Under the pieces are notes generated by a model, which saw only the letters and a list, made by a program, of their open reading frames with translations, made no database searches and was not told the origin of the DNA. Source: Gimesia sp. (GTDB lineage: Bacteria > Planctomycetota > Planctomycetia > Planctomycetales > Planctomycetaceae). From it: 64,000 bases of DNA. The position numbers and the translations under genes are program-made. The stretch lies in assembly GCA_002706765.1 (NCBI GenBank), contig PAJV01000058.1, positions 1-64,000 of the forward strand, in the 5' to 3' direction. Below, in pieces: positions 1 to 9,835 of the stretch; the first letter of the stretch is position 1, and every line of letters begins with the position of its first letter.

Positions 1-57
1 GTTACCAGCCTGACGGTTAGTTGCTCCGTTCCTTTCGCATAGTCCCGGGGCAACGAG

Positions 58-100
58 ACCCGCCCAGTAAGGAGCGCTTAATTTACTGGGTGGGTTTTTT
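58..100 (+). terminator. Rho-independent terminator of an upstream gene
   Basis: A 13-bp stem (58-70 pairing with 83-95, one G-T wobble) with a 12-nt loop is followed directly by a run of T residues (95-100). This is a classic intrinsic terminator read on the plus strand. Its gene must lie left of the window. Bases 1-57 contain no reading frame I can assign and may be the 3' end of that transcript. Bases 101-263 show nothing. Confidence 0.8.
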
Positions 101-263
101 GTTCGCTTTGATTTTCAACCATGCAGTCTGTCATGATATTTCACCGTCAGTTCTCAGGCCTGGGAATCATCAGATTCCTGCTCCTCTGATTCACCGGGCA
201 CACCCGACTACTGACAGTAATGAGAGACTTACCAACACACCGGGTCATTTAGCGAGTCGCAGC

Positions 264-1697
264 CTAGCCTGTCACCAGTTTCGTAAGAAACTCACCTTCG
301 TTGACCGTGGGACGTTCGGGACGGCCATTATATTCATAAACCAGCTTCATGCGGTCCAGTCCTGACAGGTGGAGGATCGAGGCGTGCAGATCGTGTACGT
401 GCATGCGATCTTCTATGGCCCGAAGGCCCAGCTCATCGGTGGTGCCGATGGTTTGACCCCCTTTGACTCCTCCGCCGGCCATCCACATGGTGAATCCGGT
501 CGGGTTGTGATCGCGTCCGTCTCCTTTCTCCGACATGGGAGTGCGTCCGAATTCGCCTCCCCAGACGACGAGGGTTTCATCCAGCAGGCCCCGCTGTTTC
601 AGATCCTTGATCAAGCCAGCCACTGGAAGGTCCATCGTTTTACAGAGCTTCGTATGATTGGCTTCAATGCCGGAATGGGCATCCCACTTGCTCCCGGCAC
701 CGTGATAGAGCTGCACAAAGCGGACGCCTCGTTCAACCAGCCGACGTGACATCAGACATAAACGACCGAAAGAGGATGTCTCTTCCTGATCCATGCCGTA
801 GAGCTTGCGTGTCGCCTGGGTCTCCTGTGCGAGGTCGACTGCTTCGGGAGCTTCGGACTGCATACGGAACGCCAACTCATAGCTGGCGATGCGGGCTTCC
901 AGTTCGGTCTGCCTGGAATGTGCGTTGGTAAATCCCTGATTCAGCGATTTCAGCAGCGAGAGTTTACTCTGCTGGCGCATGTCAGTAATTCCTTCAGGGT
1001 TGTTCAGATTCGGAATGGGTTGTTTGCCTTCCCGCAGTTGAATTCCCTGATAGACGGCCGGCATGAATCCGGTTCCCCAGTTACGCGGGCCATTCACAAC
1101 CTGTGAGCGATTATCCTGCATGACGACAAATGAGGGGAGATCCCTGTTTTCCGAGCCAAGACCATAGGTGACCCAGCTTCCCAGCGAAGGGCGACCTCCC
1201 GTCAGCGAGCAGGTATTCATCTGGCAGACACTCGATGAATGATTCAGGCCGTCTGCCCAACAGGAACGGATCACGGCGAGATCGTCGACGCAGGTTGCAA
1301 TCTCGGGAAGCCAGTCGGAGACCCAGGTCCCCGCTTCTCCATGCTGTTTCCATTTCCGTTTAGAGACGAGCAGCGGCGATCGCGATTCTCCCGCCGCGGT
1401 CAGGATTTTACCGAAACTGTCGGGGAGAGTCTGGCCGGCCAGTTTATTCAAGAGCGGCTTGGGGTCGAACGTATCAATATGGCTCGGTCCCCCTTCCATG
1501 AACAGGAAGATAATGTTTTTGGCCCGTGGTTTATGATGCGGGAGTGGCCCGGCGGATGTGGTGGATCGACTCGGGGCGGCTGAGGCTTCAGTCTGGGAGA
1601 GCAGGCTGGCCAGTGCGAGGGCACCGAATCCGTGGCCGCTTGTTTCCAGAAATTCCCGGCGGTTTTGAGGCACTTGAATATGTGGTATTGAAAACAT
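264..1697 (-). CDS. DUF1501 domain-containing protein (Tat-exported, sulfatase-fold)
   Basis: This 477-residue protein belongs to the DUF1501 family, which has an alkaline-phosphatase/sulfatase-like fold and is hugely expanded in planctomycetes. The N-terminus carries a twin-arginine-like start (NRREFLE near residue 12) followed by a small-residue hydrophobic stretch, so export is likely. Family hallmarks are the FLFMEGGPSHIDTFDPKP segment, WGGEFGRTP near residue 380, GRDHNP, and the C-terminal HDLHASILHLSGLD motif. It starts 9 nt after the DUF1549/DUF1553 gene ends. The two families are almost always paired and are thought to act together at the cell surface or in the periplasm, but no biochemical role is established. 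Confidence 0.93.
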   Translation of the reverse strand: MFSIPHIQVPQNRREFLETSGHGFGALALASLLSQTEASAAPSRSTTSAGPLPHHKPRAKNIIFLFMEGGPSHIDTFDPKPLLNKLAGQTLPDSFGKILTAAGESRSPLLVSKRKWKQHGEAGTWVSDWLPEIATCVDDLAVIRSCWADGLNHSSSVCQMNTCSLTGGRPSLGSWVTYGLGSENRDLPSFVVMQDNRSQVVNGPRNWGTGFMPAVYQGIQLREGKQPIPNLNNPEGITDMRQQSKLSLLKSLNQGFTNAHSRQTELEARIASYELAFRMQSEAPEAVDLAQETQATRKLYGMDQEETSSFGRLCLMSRRLVERGVRFVQLYHGAGSKWDAHSGIEANHTKLCKTMDLPVAGLIKDLKQRGLLDETLVVWGGEFGRTPMSEKGDGRDHNPTGFTMWMAGGGVKGGQTIGTTDELGLRAIEDRMHVHDLHASILHLSGLDRMKLVYEYNGRPERPTVNEGEFLTKLVTG

Positions 1698-1706
1698 GGA
1701 AGAACC

Positions 1707-4700
1707 TTAATGGACGTAGAGAAATTCATTTGAGTTCAAAAGGATATGGCAAAGATCGACGAAGGCGGCCCGTCGAGGATTGCCGGCAGATGATAACTGG
1801 TCTTCCTGCGTCAAATGGTGCTGATGATTCGAGCTGTCCTGGAACAGGCCCGGTACAGGATCGAATTTCCAGTAACCCAGTGTATCCTTCGTCACGGACT
1901 CCTGCGTGAAGAGCAGCGCCGGGGCGTCCAGTGCCTTTGAGGAAAAGCGGATATCGTCGATCAGACCGTCAAAGAAACTCTGTGAATTGCGAACCATGCG
2001 TCCGAAGGCGACAGGCAGATTATTATCCTGAATCTGGACAATCCGGTGTTTTTTCGTAATCCGGCCTAACTGCTCATCATCATTTGAGAGATCTTTGAGG
2101 AAGAAGTCGATCGTGCCTGCCTGCTCGCCTGAGACATGAAAACTGACGGCGGCGTAGTAGGGAGTGTTGAGCTGAATGTGTTGATCGGAAAAAATGATTT
2201 CGTCGCCTACAGAGCCGTCGTTCCTTTTACCGAACGTGCGGAAGACAAGTGTTTGAGGTTTTCGTCGTGAACCGCGACCCGTCACGCCAAAAATCCAACC
2301 CGGTTCAGGCACTTTCCCGGTCCACTTTGAAGCCAGCGTGCGCACCGCCCCTGATTCATAGATCGATCGGATCTGGAAGAAGACTTCGATCGTGCAGTTT
2401 TCCGGATTCAACTGCTTGTCGTCCGCGACGTAGAAGGGAGACGGTTTATCAGCATGAAAGACGACCGACTGTCCCGTGCGGTAAGGCATGGTCGCAGTTT
2501 CCAGCTCCTGTAAATTGACGGTGATTTTCTGTTCCGAGAACAGCTTAGAGTGGCGTGTGAGGAATGCTCTGGCGATGGTCAGTTCCTCTTGAGAAATGGT
2601 TCTGCCAAAGACGATCTCCCAGGCGCACCGCAATGCCGCTTCTTCTCTTTCTGCTTCCGGTGCTGTTGTTGATTCATCGTAGGCACGCTTTGACAGTTGA
2701 TCGGCGAGTCTCAGCATTTGCTGGCTGTTGAAAAGTTGCAGCGATTGAACCGGCGATGTTGTCGTATCACGAGCGGGTACACTTACGAAAAACCGTGGTA
2801 AGTCAAATACATCCAGCAGTGGATCGCGACTGTTGCGCATCACACGTAAATAGATGGACCGTCTGGGAACGCTGGCAGCCACTCCGGGACCACCTGCCTG
2901 CAGATTCAGTTGACCTGTCACAGCCAGGATCGAATCGCGAATCTGTTCTGCATCGAGGCGGCGCGTATCCGCACACCAGTAATATTGATTTCCCGGATCG
3001 ATGGCGGTCATCGCTGCCTCCTGTGGATGCCGGGCAGACTGGCGATAGGTGGCTGAGGTGACAATCAACCGGTGCAGGTTTTTGAATCGCCAGTCATCTT
3101 CGAGGAACTGCCGTGTCAGCCAGTCGAGTAACTCGGGATGATCGGGCGGTCCTCCCAGGCGACCGAAATCGCTGCTGTGCGGTGCCAGTCCTTTGCCGAA
3201 ATGATACTGCCAGATACGGTTCACGATCACTCGTGTTGAGAGCGGATTGCTTTCCTGAGTGAGCCATCGGGCCAAGGCGCTGCGGCGACTGGTTGTCTCT
3301 TTACGTTCGGTGTTAAAATAGTCGTCGGCTGATTCATCCAGAACCGTCAGAAAGCCTGGTTTGCATTCCGTACGTTTTTTGGGGATGGTTGTTTTGGGCG
3401 CGACCGGCCCTATATCCTGTACCTGTTGTGCAACCGGCAGCGGAGCGGGTTTCAGCTTGTCATGCTTAGCAAGCTTGCGTCTCAGCGCGAGGACTTTTTC
3501 CTTGTCCTCCGGCTTCAACATTCTGTCGAGCCTGTCATAATTGTATTCCACCTGCCGCCAGCCGAGCTTGACCAGCTGACGCTCGCGCGGTGTCCGTTCC
3601 TCTTCCGGTTTAGCGATCATGGCCTGAATTTCAGGAGGAAACGACTTGACGACCGCCTGGGCTTTCTTGCGATAAGGGGCCTGGATCTCTTCGATTTCCT
3701 GCCGAATTTCTTTCGTCGCCTGCTCCCAGTCGGCCAGTTCGCGATTGTACTTCTCCCGTTGTTTTGTTGAAGCCGCTACCTGATCAGTCTGTATCAGGAT
3801 CGGTTCAAAAAACGCCCGTAACCGGAAATAGTCTTTTTGCAGAATGGGATCAAATTTGTGGTCATGGCAGCGGGCGCACTGCATGCCTACTCCCAGGAAA
3901 ACATCGCCGACTGTATCTGTCAGTTCGTTTAACATCAGGTTCCACTGACCGGCGACATCCCGGCTGTTCCATTCATAAGTTCCATGCGTGAGAAAGCCAG
4001 TTGCAATCTGGGCATCGACATCATCGGGAAACAGTTCATCACCGGCCAACTGCTCCTGAACGAACCGGTGGTAAGGCTTATCTTCATTCAGCGAGCGAAT
4101 CACGTAATCACGGTAACGCCACGCATTCGGACGATAGCCGTCTGCACGATAACCGTCTGAATCAGCGTACCTCACAACATCGAGCCAGTGTCGCGCCCAG
4201 CGTTCTCCATACCGCGGGCTGCTAAGAAGACGGTCAACCAGCCGCTCGTACGCATCAGGTCTCTGGTCATTGACGAATTCCTGGACTTCTTCAGGCGTGG
4301 GTGGCAGGCCGTGCAGGTCGAAATAGACCCGGCGGATTAACGTTTTTCGATCCGCTTCCGGCGCTGCAGTCAGTCCCTGTTGTTTTAATTTCGAAAGGAT
4401 GAAGCGGTCGACTTCATTTCTACCCCAGTCAGAGTCTGTAGTTTTCGGGACAGTCACATCCTGCAGCGGTTGAATGGCCCACCAGGTATGATCCTCATCA
4501 GTGAATGCGGGACCGTGTGCTTGACGAACCGGCACCGAGTCGTCCGCTCCCGGCCAGGGAGCGCCCAGGGCAACCCATTTTTCGAGGATCTTAATCTGCT
4601 TCGCCGGCAGTTTCCCTGCGGGCGGCATCTCGTATGATTCATAACGAATTGCTTCGATCAGTAAACTTTGATCCGGCTTGCCGGGCACCACCGATGTACC

Positions 4701-4922
4701 AGACTCGCCTCCCAGCAGGATGTGGCCGCGTGTGTCCAGTCGCAGTGCCCCTTTCTGCTCCTTCTCAGCATGGCAGGACCAGCAGTGTTCCGAGAGGAGA
4801 GGACGGACTTCTTTTTCAAAGAACTTGATCGTTCCTGGTGACATCTCCGCGGCATTCGCCGATGAGATCATCATCAAGGAACCAAAAAGAAGACACACAG
4901 GGTATTTGATCATGTGAAACAT
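1707..4922 (-). CDS. Planctomycete cytochrome / DUF1549-DUF1553 protein with inserted LamG domain
   Basis: This is a 1071-residue exported protein. A signal peptide spans about residues 1-24; the start could be 4922 or the ATG at 4913. An N-terminal planctomycete cytochrome C domain carries CWSCH near residue 47. The DUF1549 domain follows, with a second c-type motif (CARCHDHKFDP) near residue 350, then DUF1553. The C-terminus is unusual: a LamG/concanavalin-like module (about residues 820-1030, opening with ENCTIEVFFQIRS) sits inside DUF1553, which resumes only in the last 20 residues (LLNSNEFLYVH). It lies between the FecR gene and the DUF1501 gene, so co-expression under the ECF factor at 6585-7124 is likely. 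Surface electron transfer or polymer handling is a guess. Confidence 0.92.
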   Translation of the reverse strand: MFHMIKYPVCLLFGSLMMISSANAAEMSPGTIKFFEKEVRPLLSEHCWSCHAEKEQKGALRLDTRGHILLGGESGTSVVPGKPDQSLLIEAIRYESYEMPPAGKLPAKQIKILEKWVALGAPWPGADDSVPVRQAHGPAFTDEDHTWWAIQPLQDVTVPKTTDSDWGRNEVDRFILSKLKQQGLTAAPEADRKTLIRRVYFDLHGLPPTPEEVQEFVNDQRPDAYERLVDRLLSSPRYGERWARHWLDVVRYADSDGYRADGYRPNAWRYRDYVIRSLNEDKPYHRFVQEQLAGDELFPDDVDAQIATGFLTHGTYEWNSRDVAGQWNLMLNELTDTVGDVFLGVGMQCARCHDHKFDPILQKDYFRLRAFFEPILIQTDQVAASTKQREKYNRELADWEQATKEIRQEIEEIQAPYRKKAQAVVKSFPPEIQAMIAKPEEERTPRERQLVKLGWRQVEYNYDRLDRMLKPEDKEKVLALRRKLAKHDKLKPAPLPVAQQVQDIGPVAPKTTIPKKRTECKPGFLTVLDESADDYFNTERKETTSRRSALARWLTQESNPLSTRVIVNRIWQYHFGKGLAPHSSDFGRLGGPPDHPELLDWLTRQFLEDDWRFKNLHRLIVTSATYRQSARHPQEAAMTAIDPGNQYYWCADTRRLDAEQIRDSILAVTGQLNLQAGGPGVAASVPRRSIYLRVMRNSRDPLLDVFDLPRFFVSVPARDTTTSPVQSLQLFNSQQMLRLADQLSKRAYDESTTAPEAEREEAALRCAWEIVFGRTISQEELTIARAFLTRHSKLFSEQKITVNLQELETATMPYRTGQSVVFHADKPSPFYVADDKQLNPENCTIEVFFQIRSIYESGAVRTLASKWTGKVPEPGWIFGVTGRGSRRKPQTLVFRTFGKRNDGSVGDEIIFSDQHIQLNTPYYAAVSFHVSGEQAGTIDFFLKDLSNDDEQLGRITKKHRIVQIQDNNLPVAFGRMVRNSQSFFDGLIDDIRFSSKALDAPALLFTQESVTKDTLGYWKFDPVPGLFQDSSNHQHHLTQEDQLSSAGNPRRAAFVDLCHILLNSNEFLYVH

Positions 4923-4942
4923 GTTAGTTGTGATCTTGCGAA

Positions 4943-6592
4943 TTACTTAACGGGGGGGAGACCGACGATGACAACCGGATCAATACAGTCTTTGTCGTCC
5001 TGGGCATCCTGAAGAAAGAGGCCGGTGATCGACCCACCAGGTGGAATATTTAAGTCATCCAGATCGATTCCAATGGCAAACAGACGAGAGGGAACTCTGT
5101 TGATAAGCTGAGACTGTCCAAATTTGGGAAGAGGAGCCCCATCGTCGGCAATATCTTCACTCAAGTGAGTCAATCGACAGCCGGTCATCAACTGTGCCTC
5201 TGCAGAATTACCATCGATGTCGTATTTCCTGAATGTGGCGGGATGTGCATTCGGGTGATTCGTTTTCGGATACAAATGGAATCCATCTCCTTCGAGAGAG
5301 TGAGCGATTGATTGTGCATCGAAAATGATAATATCGGGACCAGGTGAATTAATAATGGGCTGATCAAAGACGATATTCATTCCCGGTGTTCCCTCTTTTC
5401 CTGAGACAAAATCACCCTCAAAATACTCTTTCTGACCACCGGGATTAATGAATCCCGCAGCAAATAACAGATTCATCGGACCAAATCGATTATACTCATC
5501 CGGGGGAGCATTCGCCGGGACGATACCAAAGACATTCGTCTGGGGACGAAAATGATTGATCCCTGGCAGAATGAAGTCGTCACGCTGATAAATGCGATTC
5601 ACCCCGCCCCGTTGGACAGTCAAAGTTGAAAGCGCTTTGGCCTGCCCCAGGTCGTCTTGAATAGTTTCATACGCAACCAGACGATCGGGAATGGAAGCCA
5701 CATAAGCATCTCCCTGGGTTTTCTCAACTCCCTCCCTGAGGTTCAAATCAGTACTCACATAAGCAGAATCGCCTTTGAACAGTGTTCGTTTTTGGGATTT
5801 CATCAGGGGAGTGACTTCGGCCTCACCATCCACTACCGAGACACTCGATGCCCCGTCTTCAGCAACCTCGACAGAAAATCGTGTACCCAAATCGACCACT
5901 TGACTGGTCGGCGTGGTCACCTCAAAGCCTTCAGCACCCGCAGGTGCAAAAACAGAGCACTTGCCGAGATTAACAACGAGCTCTTCATTATGAATGATCT
6001 GAAACTGAGCCGGTGCACTGAGAATCACTTCGGCGCCCGAAGCAAAAAGAATCTTGATCAACCCCTCCTGCAGCATGTAATGTTCCGAGAAGCGAAAGCG
6101 ACTGCCAATCAGCATAGGCGAACTGGAACCGCGGAACACAGTTCGATGCCCTGCGATAAATCGCGCTTCAGAATAGAATTCGTCCTGTGTATTCTGTACG
6201 GTGATTGTTTCTTCCATTTTGGATAACTGATTCTGCTCGACGGCTTCCCTTTCCACGAACTGATTTCGTTGTTCAAACAGGGGTAACACAAAAAGAACGG
6301 CTACCACCAGACAGACTAAAGCGATTGCTGTCAGCGCCAGGCCGCTGAATGGGAAAGCGTATTTTCGTTCAAAGCGAATAAAGTTGAGTTCCGGAGCACT
6401 GCTGTCAACGCCTCCCAGGTCAATCAGTGACGCATCAAGCCACATGGTTTCCAGGTACGCAGCCTGACGCTCTGGCTGATCGATCAGCAACGACTCCAGT
6501 GCTTCCGCGTCGGCTTGATCAAGCGAACCATCGGCAAGCCGGCTTAACAGTCGTTCAAATTCTTCATCGTTTTTCTGATTGTTATCAGGCAT
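4943..6592 (-). CDS. FecR-domain anti-sigma factor-like membrane protein
   Basis: A 549-residue protein. The N-terminal cytosolic part resembles planctomycete anti-sigma regions (LLSRLADGSLDQADAEALE). One membrane segment follows (about residues 85-108, FSGLALTAIALVCLVVAVL), then a periplasmic FecR domain (TSQVVDLGTRFSVEV near 245). The remainder is a long extracytoplasmic region I cannot assign. I start it at the ATG at 6592, which has a GGAGG six bases upstream and overlaps the sigma factor stop by 8 bp; an upstream in-frame codon lacks this support. Overlap implies translational coupling. By family analogy it should hold and release the upstream ECF sigma factor in response to a surface signal. 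Confidence 0.88.
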   Translation of the reverse strand: MPDNNQKNDEEFERLLSRLADGSLDQADAEALESLLIDQPERQAAYLETMWLDASLIDLGGVDSSAPELNFIRFERKYAFPFSGLALTAIALVCLVVAVLFVLPLFEQRNQFVEREAVEQNQLSKMEETITVQNTQDEFYSEARFIAGHRTVFRGSSSPMLIGSRFRFSEHYMLQEGLIKILFASGAEVILSAPAQFQIIHNEELVVNLGKCSVFAPAGAEGFEVTTPTSQVVDLGTRFSVEVAEDGASSVSVVDGEAEVTPLMKSQKRTLFKGDSAYVSTDLNLREGVEKTQGDAYVASIPDRLVAYETIQDDLGQAKALSTLTVQRGGVNRIYQRDDFILPGINHFRPQTNVFGIVPANAPPDEYNRFGPMNLLFAAGFINPGGQKEYFEGDFVSGKEGTPGMNIVFDQPIINSPGPDIIIFDAQSIAHSLEGDGFHLYPKTNHPNAHPATFRKYDIDGNSAEAQLMTGCRLTHLSEDIADDGAPLPKFGQSQLINRVPSRLFAIGIDLDDLNIPPGGSITGLFLQDAQDDKDCIDPVVIVGLPPVK

Positions 6593-7124
6593 GTTCCACC
6601 TCCGATACGCGCCGCCGCACACAATCTTTTAACTGACTCCGGATTCTGCCAACCCGGTCATAAAGCGCGTTAATTTTCATTCCTGTTTCTTCTGCGACGG
6701 CCGAGCACTTCCGCCTTTCCCAGTAAACCTGCTGGATTAACCACAAATCTTTTTGACGCAGCAATTTCAGGCATTTCTCCAGTGAGAGCATTTGAGTGCT
6801 ATGGTTGTTTTTCTGTGCTGACATGCAATCGAACAACTGTTCGAGAAGCTGCTCCGAGAAAAGATGTCGATCACGTGAAGACACACGTAAAAAGTTTTTT
6901 ACTTCATAAAACGCAATTCCCATCGCCCAGGGAAGAAAATCACAGTTAGAATCGAACTGGTCAAATTTCCCCCACATAATCATACTGCAACGCTGGTAAA
7001 CATCTTCCGCGTCAGAGTGATCTGCTAACAATGAATATATAAAAGCATACAACTGGCGACGATGAGCCGTCAGCAGTTTTGTAAATTGTCTTTCCTGATT
7101 TTTCTGTTCCATGAGCTTGTCCAC
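6585..7124 (-). CDS. ECF-type RNA polymerase sigma factor
   Basis: A 179-residue sigma-70 family protein. Region 2 spans about residues 15-85 (LLADHSDAEDVYQRCSMIMW is the canonical ECF segment). Region 4 is about residues 115-165 and includes VYWERRKCSAVAEETGMKINALYDRVGRI as a helix-turn-helix. It matches the Rhodopirellula/Verrucomicrobium-type ECF class. The start is GTG at 7124: a GGAGGAG element at 7132-7138 is seven bases away, whereas the next in-frame ATG at 7112 is too far. It overlaps the FecR gene and probably heads the four-gene operon down to 264, likely autoregulated together with its anti-sigma partner. Confidence 0.92.
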   Translation of the reverse strand: MDKLMEQKNQERQFTKLLTAHRRQLYAFIYSLLADHSDAEDVYQRCSMIMWGKFDQFDSNCDFLPWAMGIAFYEVKNFLRVSSRDRHLFSEQLLEQLFDCMSAQKNNHSTQMLSLEKCLKLLRQKDLWLIQQVYWERRKCSAVAEETGMKINALYDRVGRIRSQLKDCVRRRVSEVEHA

Positions 7125-7140
7125 TATTCCGCTCCTCCCA

Positions 7141-7443
7141 TCATGGCAACACGCAGCAATCCTGCTCTCTATAAGTAATCGTACACCCGGATGATATTAC
7201 AGGTTGCGTATTCAAATAATCTACAATTTTTTCGTTATTCACAGGCTCAGACAGAGACCGTTCTTGACGAATATCCAGAAACTGTTTGTCCATCGATACA
7301 GATAAAACCTGAAAGTAACCGTTTTGACGTGGTGAGACGAATGCCCACTCAAACGCATTCCCGGCTGGCTGCACTGCAGTGACCCAACTTACGCTTTTCC
7401 CGCAGACATCGAACTGCCATGGAAAGCACCAACGGTGATGCAC
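7141..7443 (-). CDS. Hypothetical small protein (doubtful)
   Basis: An open frame of 100 codons ends 16 bp before the sigma factor start and begins with GTG. The deduced product has no signal peptide, membrane segment or recognisable domain. Alternating hydrophobic residues give it a weakly protein-like look (FEWAFVSPRQNGYFQVLSV). I see no convincing ribosome binding site. It could be a small gene at the head of the sigma operon, a remnant, or non-coding leader. Confidence 0.25.
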   Translation of the reverse strand: MHHRWCFPWQFDVCGKSVSWVTAVQPAGNAFEWAFVSPRQNGYFQVLSVSMDKQFLDIRQERSLSEPVNNEKIVDYLNTQPVISSGCTITYREQDCCVLP

Positions 7444-7476
7444 ATCACAATTTCAGAAGTATCTGATTGACGCCTG

Positions 7477-7905
7477 TCACTTGAGTTCAAACTCGAAGCT
7501 GTTTTCACTGTCATTTGCTGTCACACGGGCTTCCAGGCCGCTTTTCGTAAGAATTCCGTATTTTGAAGGGATACGCGAGACGGGTGCGTTCAGAACTTCC
7601 CCTTCCGCGCTGACTGCTTCCTTACCGGGAAGCGGTGGTTGAAAGGCTTCGATCGTCACGCGATGTGGCCCTACGACAGCCCCGTCGCGCCCTTGAGTGG
7701 AAAGGCTGAATTGTCCTGACTCATCTGTTCTACCAATCGCAACCGGGCCTTTCTCTGGAGTGAAGGCAACGCCGGCATCAGCAAGTGGCTTGCCTTGCCA
7801 TGTGACAGTTCCTTCGACGGCAGCGACCTGAGGACCGTCGCTCCCGCTACAGCCAACCAGTGCATACACAGAAATAAGCAGCAGAAAACCAGTGATTTTT
7901 TTCAT
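7477..7905 (-). CDS. Small lipoprotein, carboxypeptidase-regulatory-like domain
   Basis: A 142-residue lipoprotein. A short n-region (MKKITGF), hydrophobic stretch and lipobox ending VGCS put the lipidated cysteine near residue 19. The body is a single beta-sandwich of the carboxypeptidase regulatory/transthyretin-like type: VEGTVTWQGKPLADAGVAFTP, then GQFSLST and HRVTIEAF. Such proteins are common in planctomycetes and often precede or follow DUF1559 genes, as here (DUF1559 at 8238-9203, same strand). A paralogue with the same neighbour lies at 44202-44636. It is probably anchored in a membrane facing the periplasm; function unknown. Confidence 0.85.
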   Translation of the reverse strand: MKKITGFLLLISVYALVGCSGSDGPQVAAVEGTVTWQGKPLADAGVAFTPEKGPVAIGRTDESGQFSLSTQGRDGAVVGPHRVTIEAFQPPLPGKEAVSAEGEVLNAPVSRIPSKYGILTKSGLEARVTANDSENSFEFELK

Positions 7906-8237
7906 TTGATGCTCTCATTAGATTTTGTTCATAGAGTCCGAAGGGATCGTCTGTAGCAGAAGGCGTTCTGTCAGCGCAGACTTACCAGGCAAGAGACGAG
8001 GAACATTCAGAGGGAATACCTGGGGCATTCTCGCGCTGTGATCGCTTACAGACTTCCAGTTGAAGTGAGTGCTTACTTGACTGGAAACAGATTCGCAGGG
8101 AGCCAACTCCCTATCCTCAAGCCTGAGACCCGCCAGTGCTTTTCCAAGCTGGAAATTGAAGTAAGCTGTGTTGTTTACGTGCTCCGTTGTCGCACTCTCG
8201 TGATATTGATCAACCCAAAATTGAAAATGACATTCCG
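7906..8237 (-). other. Intergenic gap, no gene found
   Basis: This 332-bp gap lies between the DUF1559 gene and the lipoprotein gene on the same strand. Short open frames occur on both strands but none has a ribosome binding site, domain or coding-like composition. I saw no strong hairpin or promoter. Confidence 0.4.
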
Positions 8238-9203
8238 CTAGTATTCACCAAGAACCGCGCCATCAGCTCGATCGCCCAGATGCTGGAATGTTTCGGCATG
8301 ATCGATGTTCTCGCTGAGGAAACGCACGGCGCCATCGACCATCAAAAAGTGGGCTCCCCCTGAGTGCATCGACTTAAACCCAAGTGAGTAGTTCCATTGA
8401 GTATGAGCAGTGCAGGCAGAGTTTGTGATACGGCGTGAGGGGCCCAGCTGATCGCAGGTCGTGAATTCATTGATGGGAGTCAGTGTCATCGTTTCCGCGT
8501 TGCACGTTGACTGGGCGTAGGACCAACTGCCACGGTCTGCGTCCAGACACGATGGCAGTGTCTCTCCCACCTGAATGGTGTTTGAGCTGCCGTCCAGAAC
8601 ATCCGCGATACGAATACTGGCACCATTGCGGGAGATCATACCGGAAATGCCGCCCTTCAAAAGTGTCTTTCCATACAACGTTGACTTCAATGCGTAGACC
8701 TGAAAAGGACTGCAAGCGGAAGAACTGCTGGGCGCTGATTGAGACCCCATAGACCCGGCATAGTTACATTGCGCGTACCCGCCCCGAGGTTGATTATACG
8801 GATCGCTGGGACAGGTATAGAGCGTCATGGGAATTTCCCGTACGATTCTTCCGTCGGCAAGTGTTGCCTGCACTGCTGATGCAGTTCCGCCGGACATATC
8901 GATCTGATTGAACAATGCTGCCTGGTCAACGTTAGGCAAAATCCGGACCTGCCAGCTCACACGTGGCGGACGGTCACGATCTCCTGTTCCACCAATGGGA
9001 AACATCCCGTAAGTTTCATGATAGTTGTGAAGTGCCAGGCCAATCTGTTTTAAGTTGTTCTTACAAGTACTCCGGCGTGCCGCTTCACGTGCCTGTTGTA
9101 CCGCCGGGAGGAGCAATGAAATCAGAATCGCGATAATCGCGATCACAACCAGTAGCTCAATCAGCGTGAAACCTGACCTTTTTCTATGACCGCGACTCAA
9201 CAT
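8238..9203 (-). CDS. DUF1559 domain-containing pilin-like protein
   Basis: A 321-residue protein with a type IV pilin/pseudopilin leader: basic [11 protein letters not shown], then [33 protein letters not shown] in type form, with prepilin-peptidase cleavage expected before F12. The rest is the DUF1559 body ([20 protein letters not shown] near residue 50), ending in the family H-X9-DG motif ([22 protein letters not shown]). DUF1559 proteins occur in dozens of copies in planctomycetes; they are thought to be pseudopilins of an atypical secretion or surface-fibre system. The upstream AGGAAGGG at moderate distance supports the start at 9203. A second copy is at 44814-45767. Confidence 0.94.
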   Translation of the reverse strand: MLSRGHRKRSGFTLIELLVVIAIIAILISLLLPAVQQAREAARRSTCKNNLKQIGLALHNYHETYGMFPIGGTGDRDRPPRVSWQVRILPNVDQAALFNQIDMSGGTASAVQATLADGRIVREIPMTLYTCPSDPYNQPRGGYAQCNYAGSMGSQSAPSSSSACSPFQVYALKSTLYGKTLLKGGISGMISRNGASIRIADVLDGSSNTIQVGETLPSCLDADRGSWSYAQSTCNAETMTLTPINEFTTCDQLGPSRRITNSACTAHTQWNYSLGFKSMHSGGAHFLMVDGAVRFLSENIDHAETFQHLGDRADGAVLGEY

Positions 9204-9835
9204 AACAAAGCCCTTCCTGAAACAAGATAATCAAACGATGAAATTAGAACTGAATGCAACAAAACAAGTCATGTAACGGCTCGGCGAGGATGAGTAGGTT
9301 CAAGACCACTCCCACGCACAGAGATTACTGCAATGATTCAACTCAGAAGTCAGAAGTATTACCTGTTCGATAACCATGAAATAAATGGTTGATCAAGATT
9401 TGATATTTATCACTCCGCGCAGCAACGAACCACTCGTTGAGAGAGTCGTTATCAACACGAGTACGGGCTCAATTAGAATTGGGTCATATAAGTAATCGTA
9501 TGCTCGATGAAAATTTCAGGTCGGTTTTCGAAAAAATTTTCCAATTACTTGCATCAGGATTCACAAACGGCATTCGGTTGCCTGAATGACCCGCGATCTC
9601 TAATTCATCTCAGACAAATGAATCAGGTACACACTGCGGCGCACCTTTCACCCACTCCCAACTTCTGCTCTCACTTTGACTTACCATGATGAGAGCTCGC
9701 CACCCTGAATTACATCCACGGATATAAATACATTGAATCATCGCACTTCTTCTGTTATATTAAGTTTACTAAGATTTAGTACCATCCCTCATGTGGTTAC
9801 CCCCTGCCTCCTGCCACAACTATGGAGCCCGCCCT
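9204..9835. other. Divergent intergenic region, no gene found
   Basis: A stretch of about 630 bp between the divergent DUF1559 and PPC genes is more AT-rich than its surroundings. It must hold both promoters, but I could not pick out a convincing consensus pair. A 60-codon open frame (9507-9689, plus) has no coding features. Confidence 0.4.

Noticed and set aside
264-1700. Several plus-strand and alternative-frame open frames across the DUF1501 gene (for example 369-749, 1239-1583, 1526-1909)
   Set aside because: They lie antisense to, or in other frames of, a strongly supported family protein and have no ribosome binding site or domain of their own.
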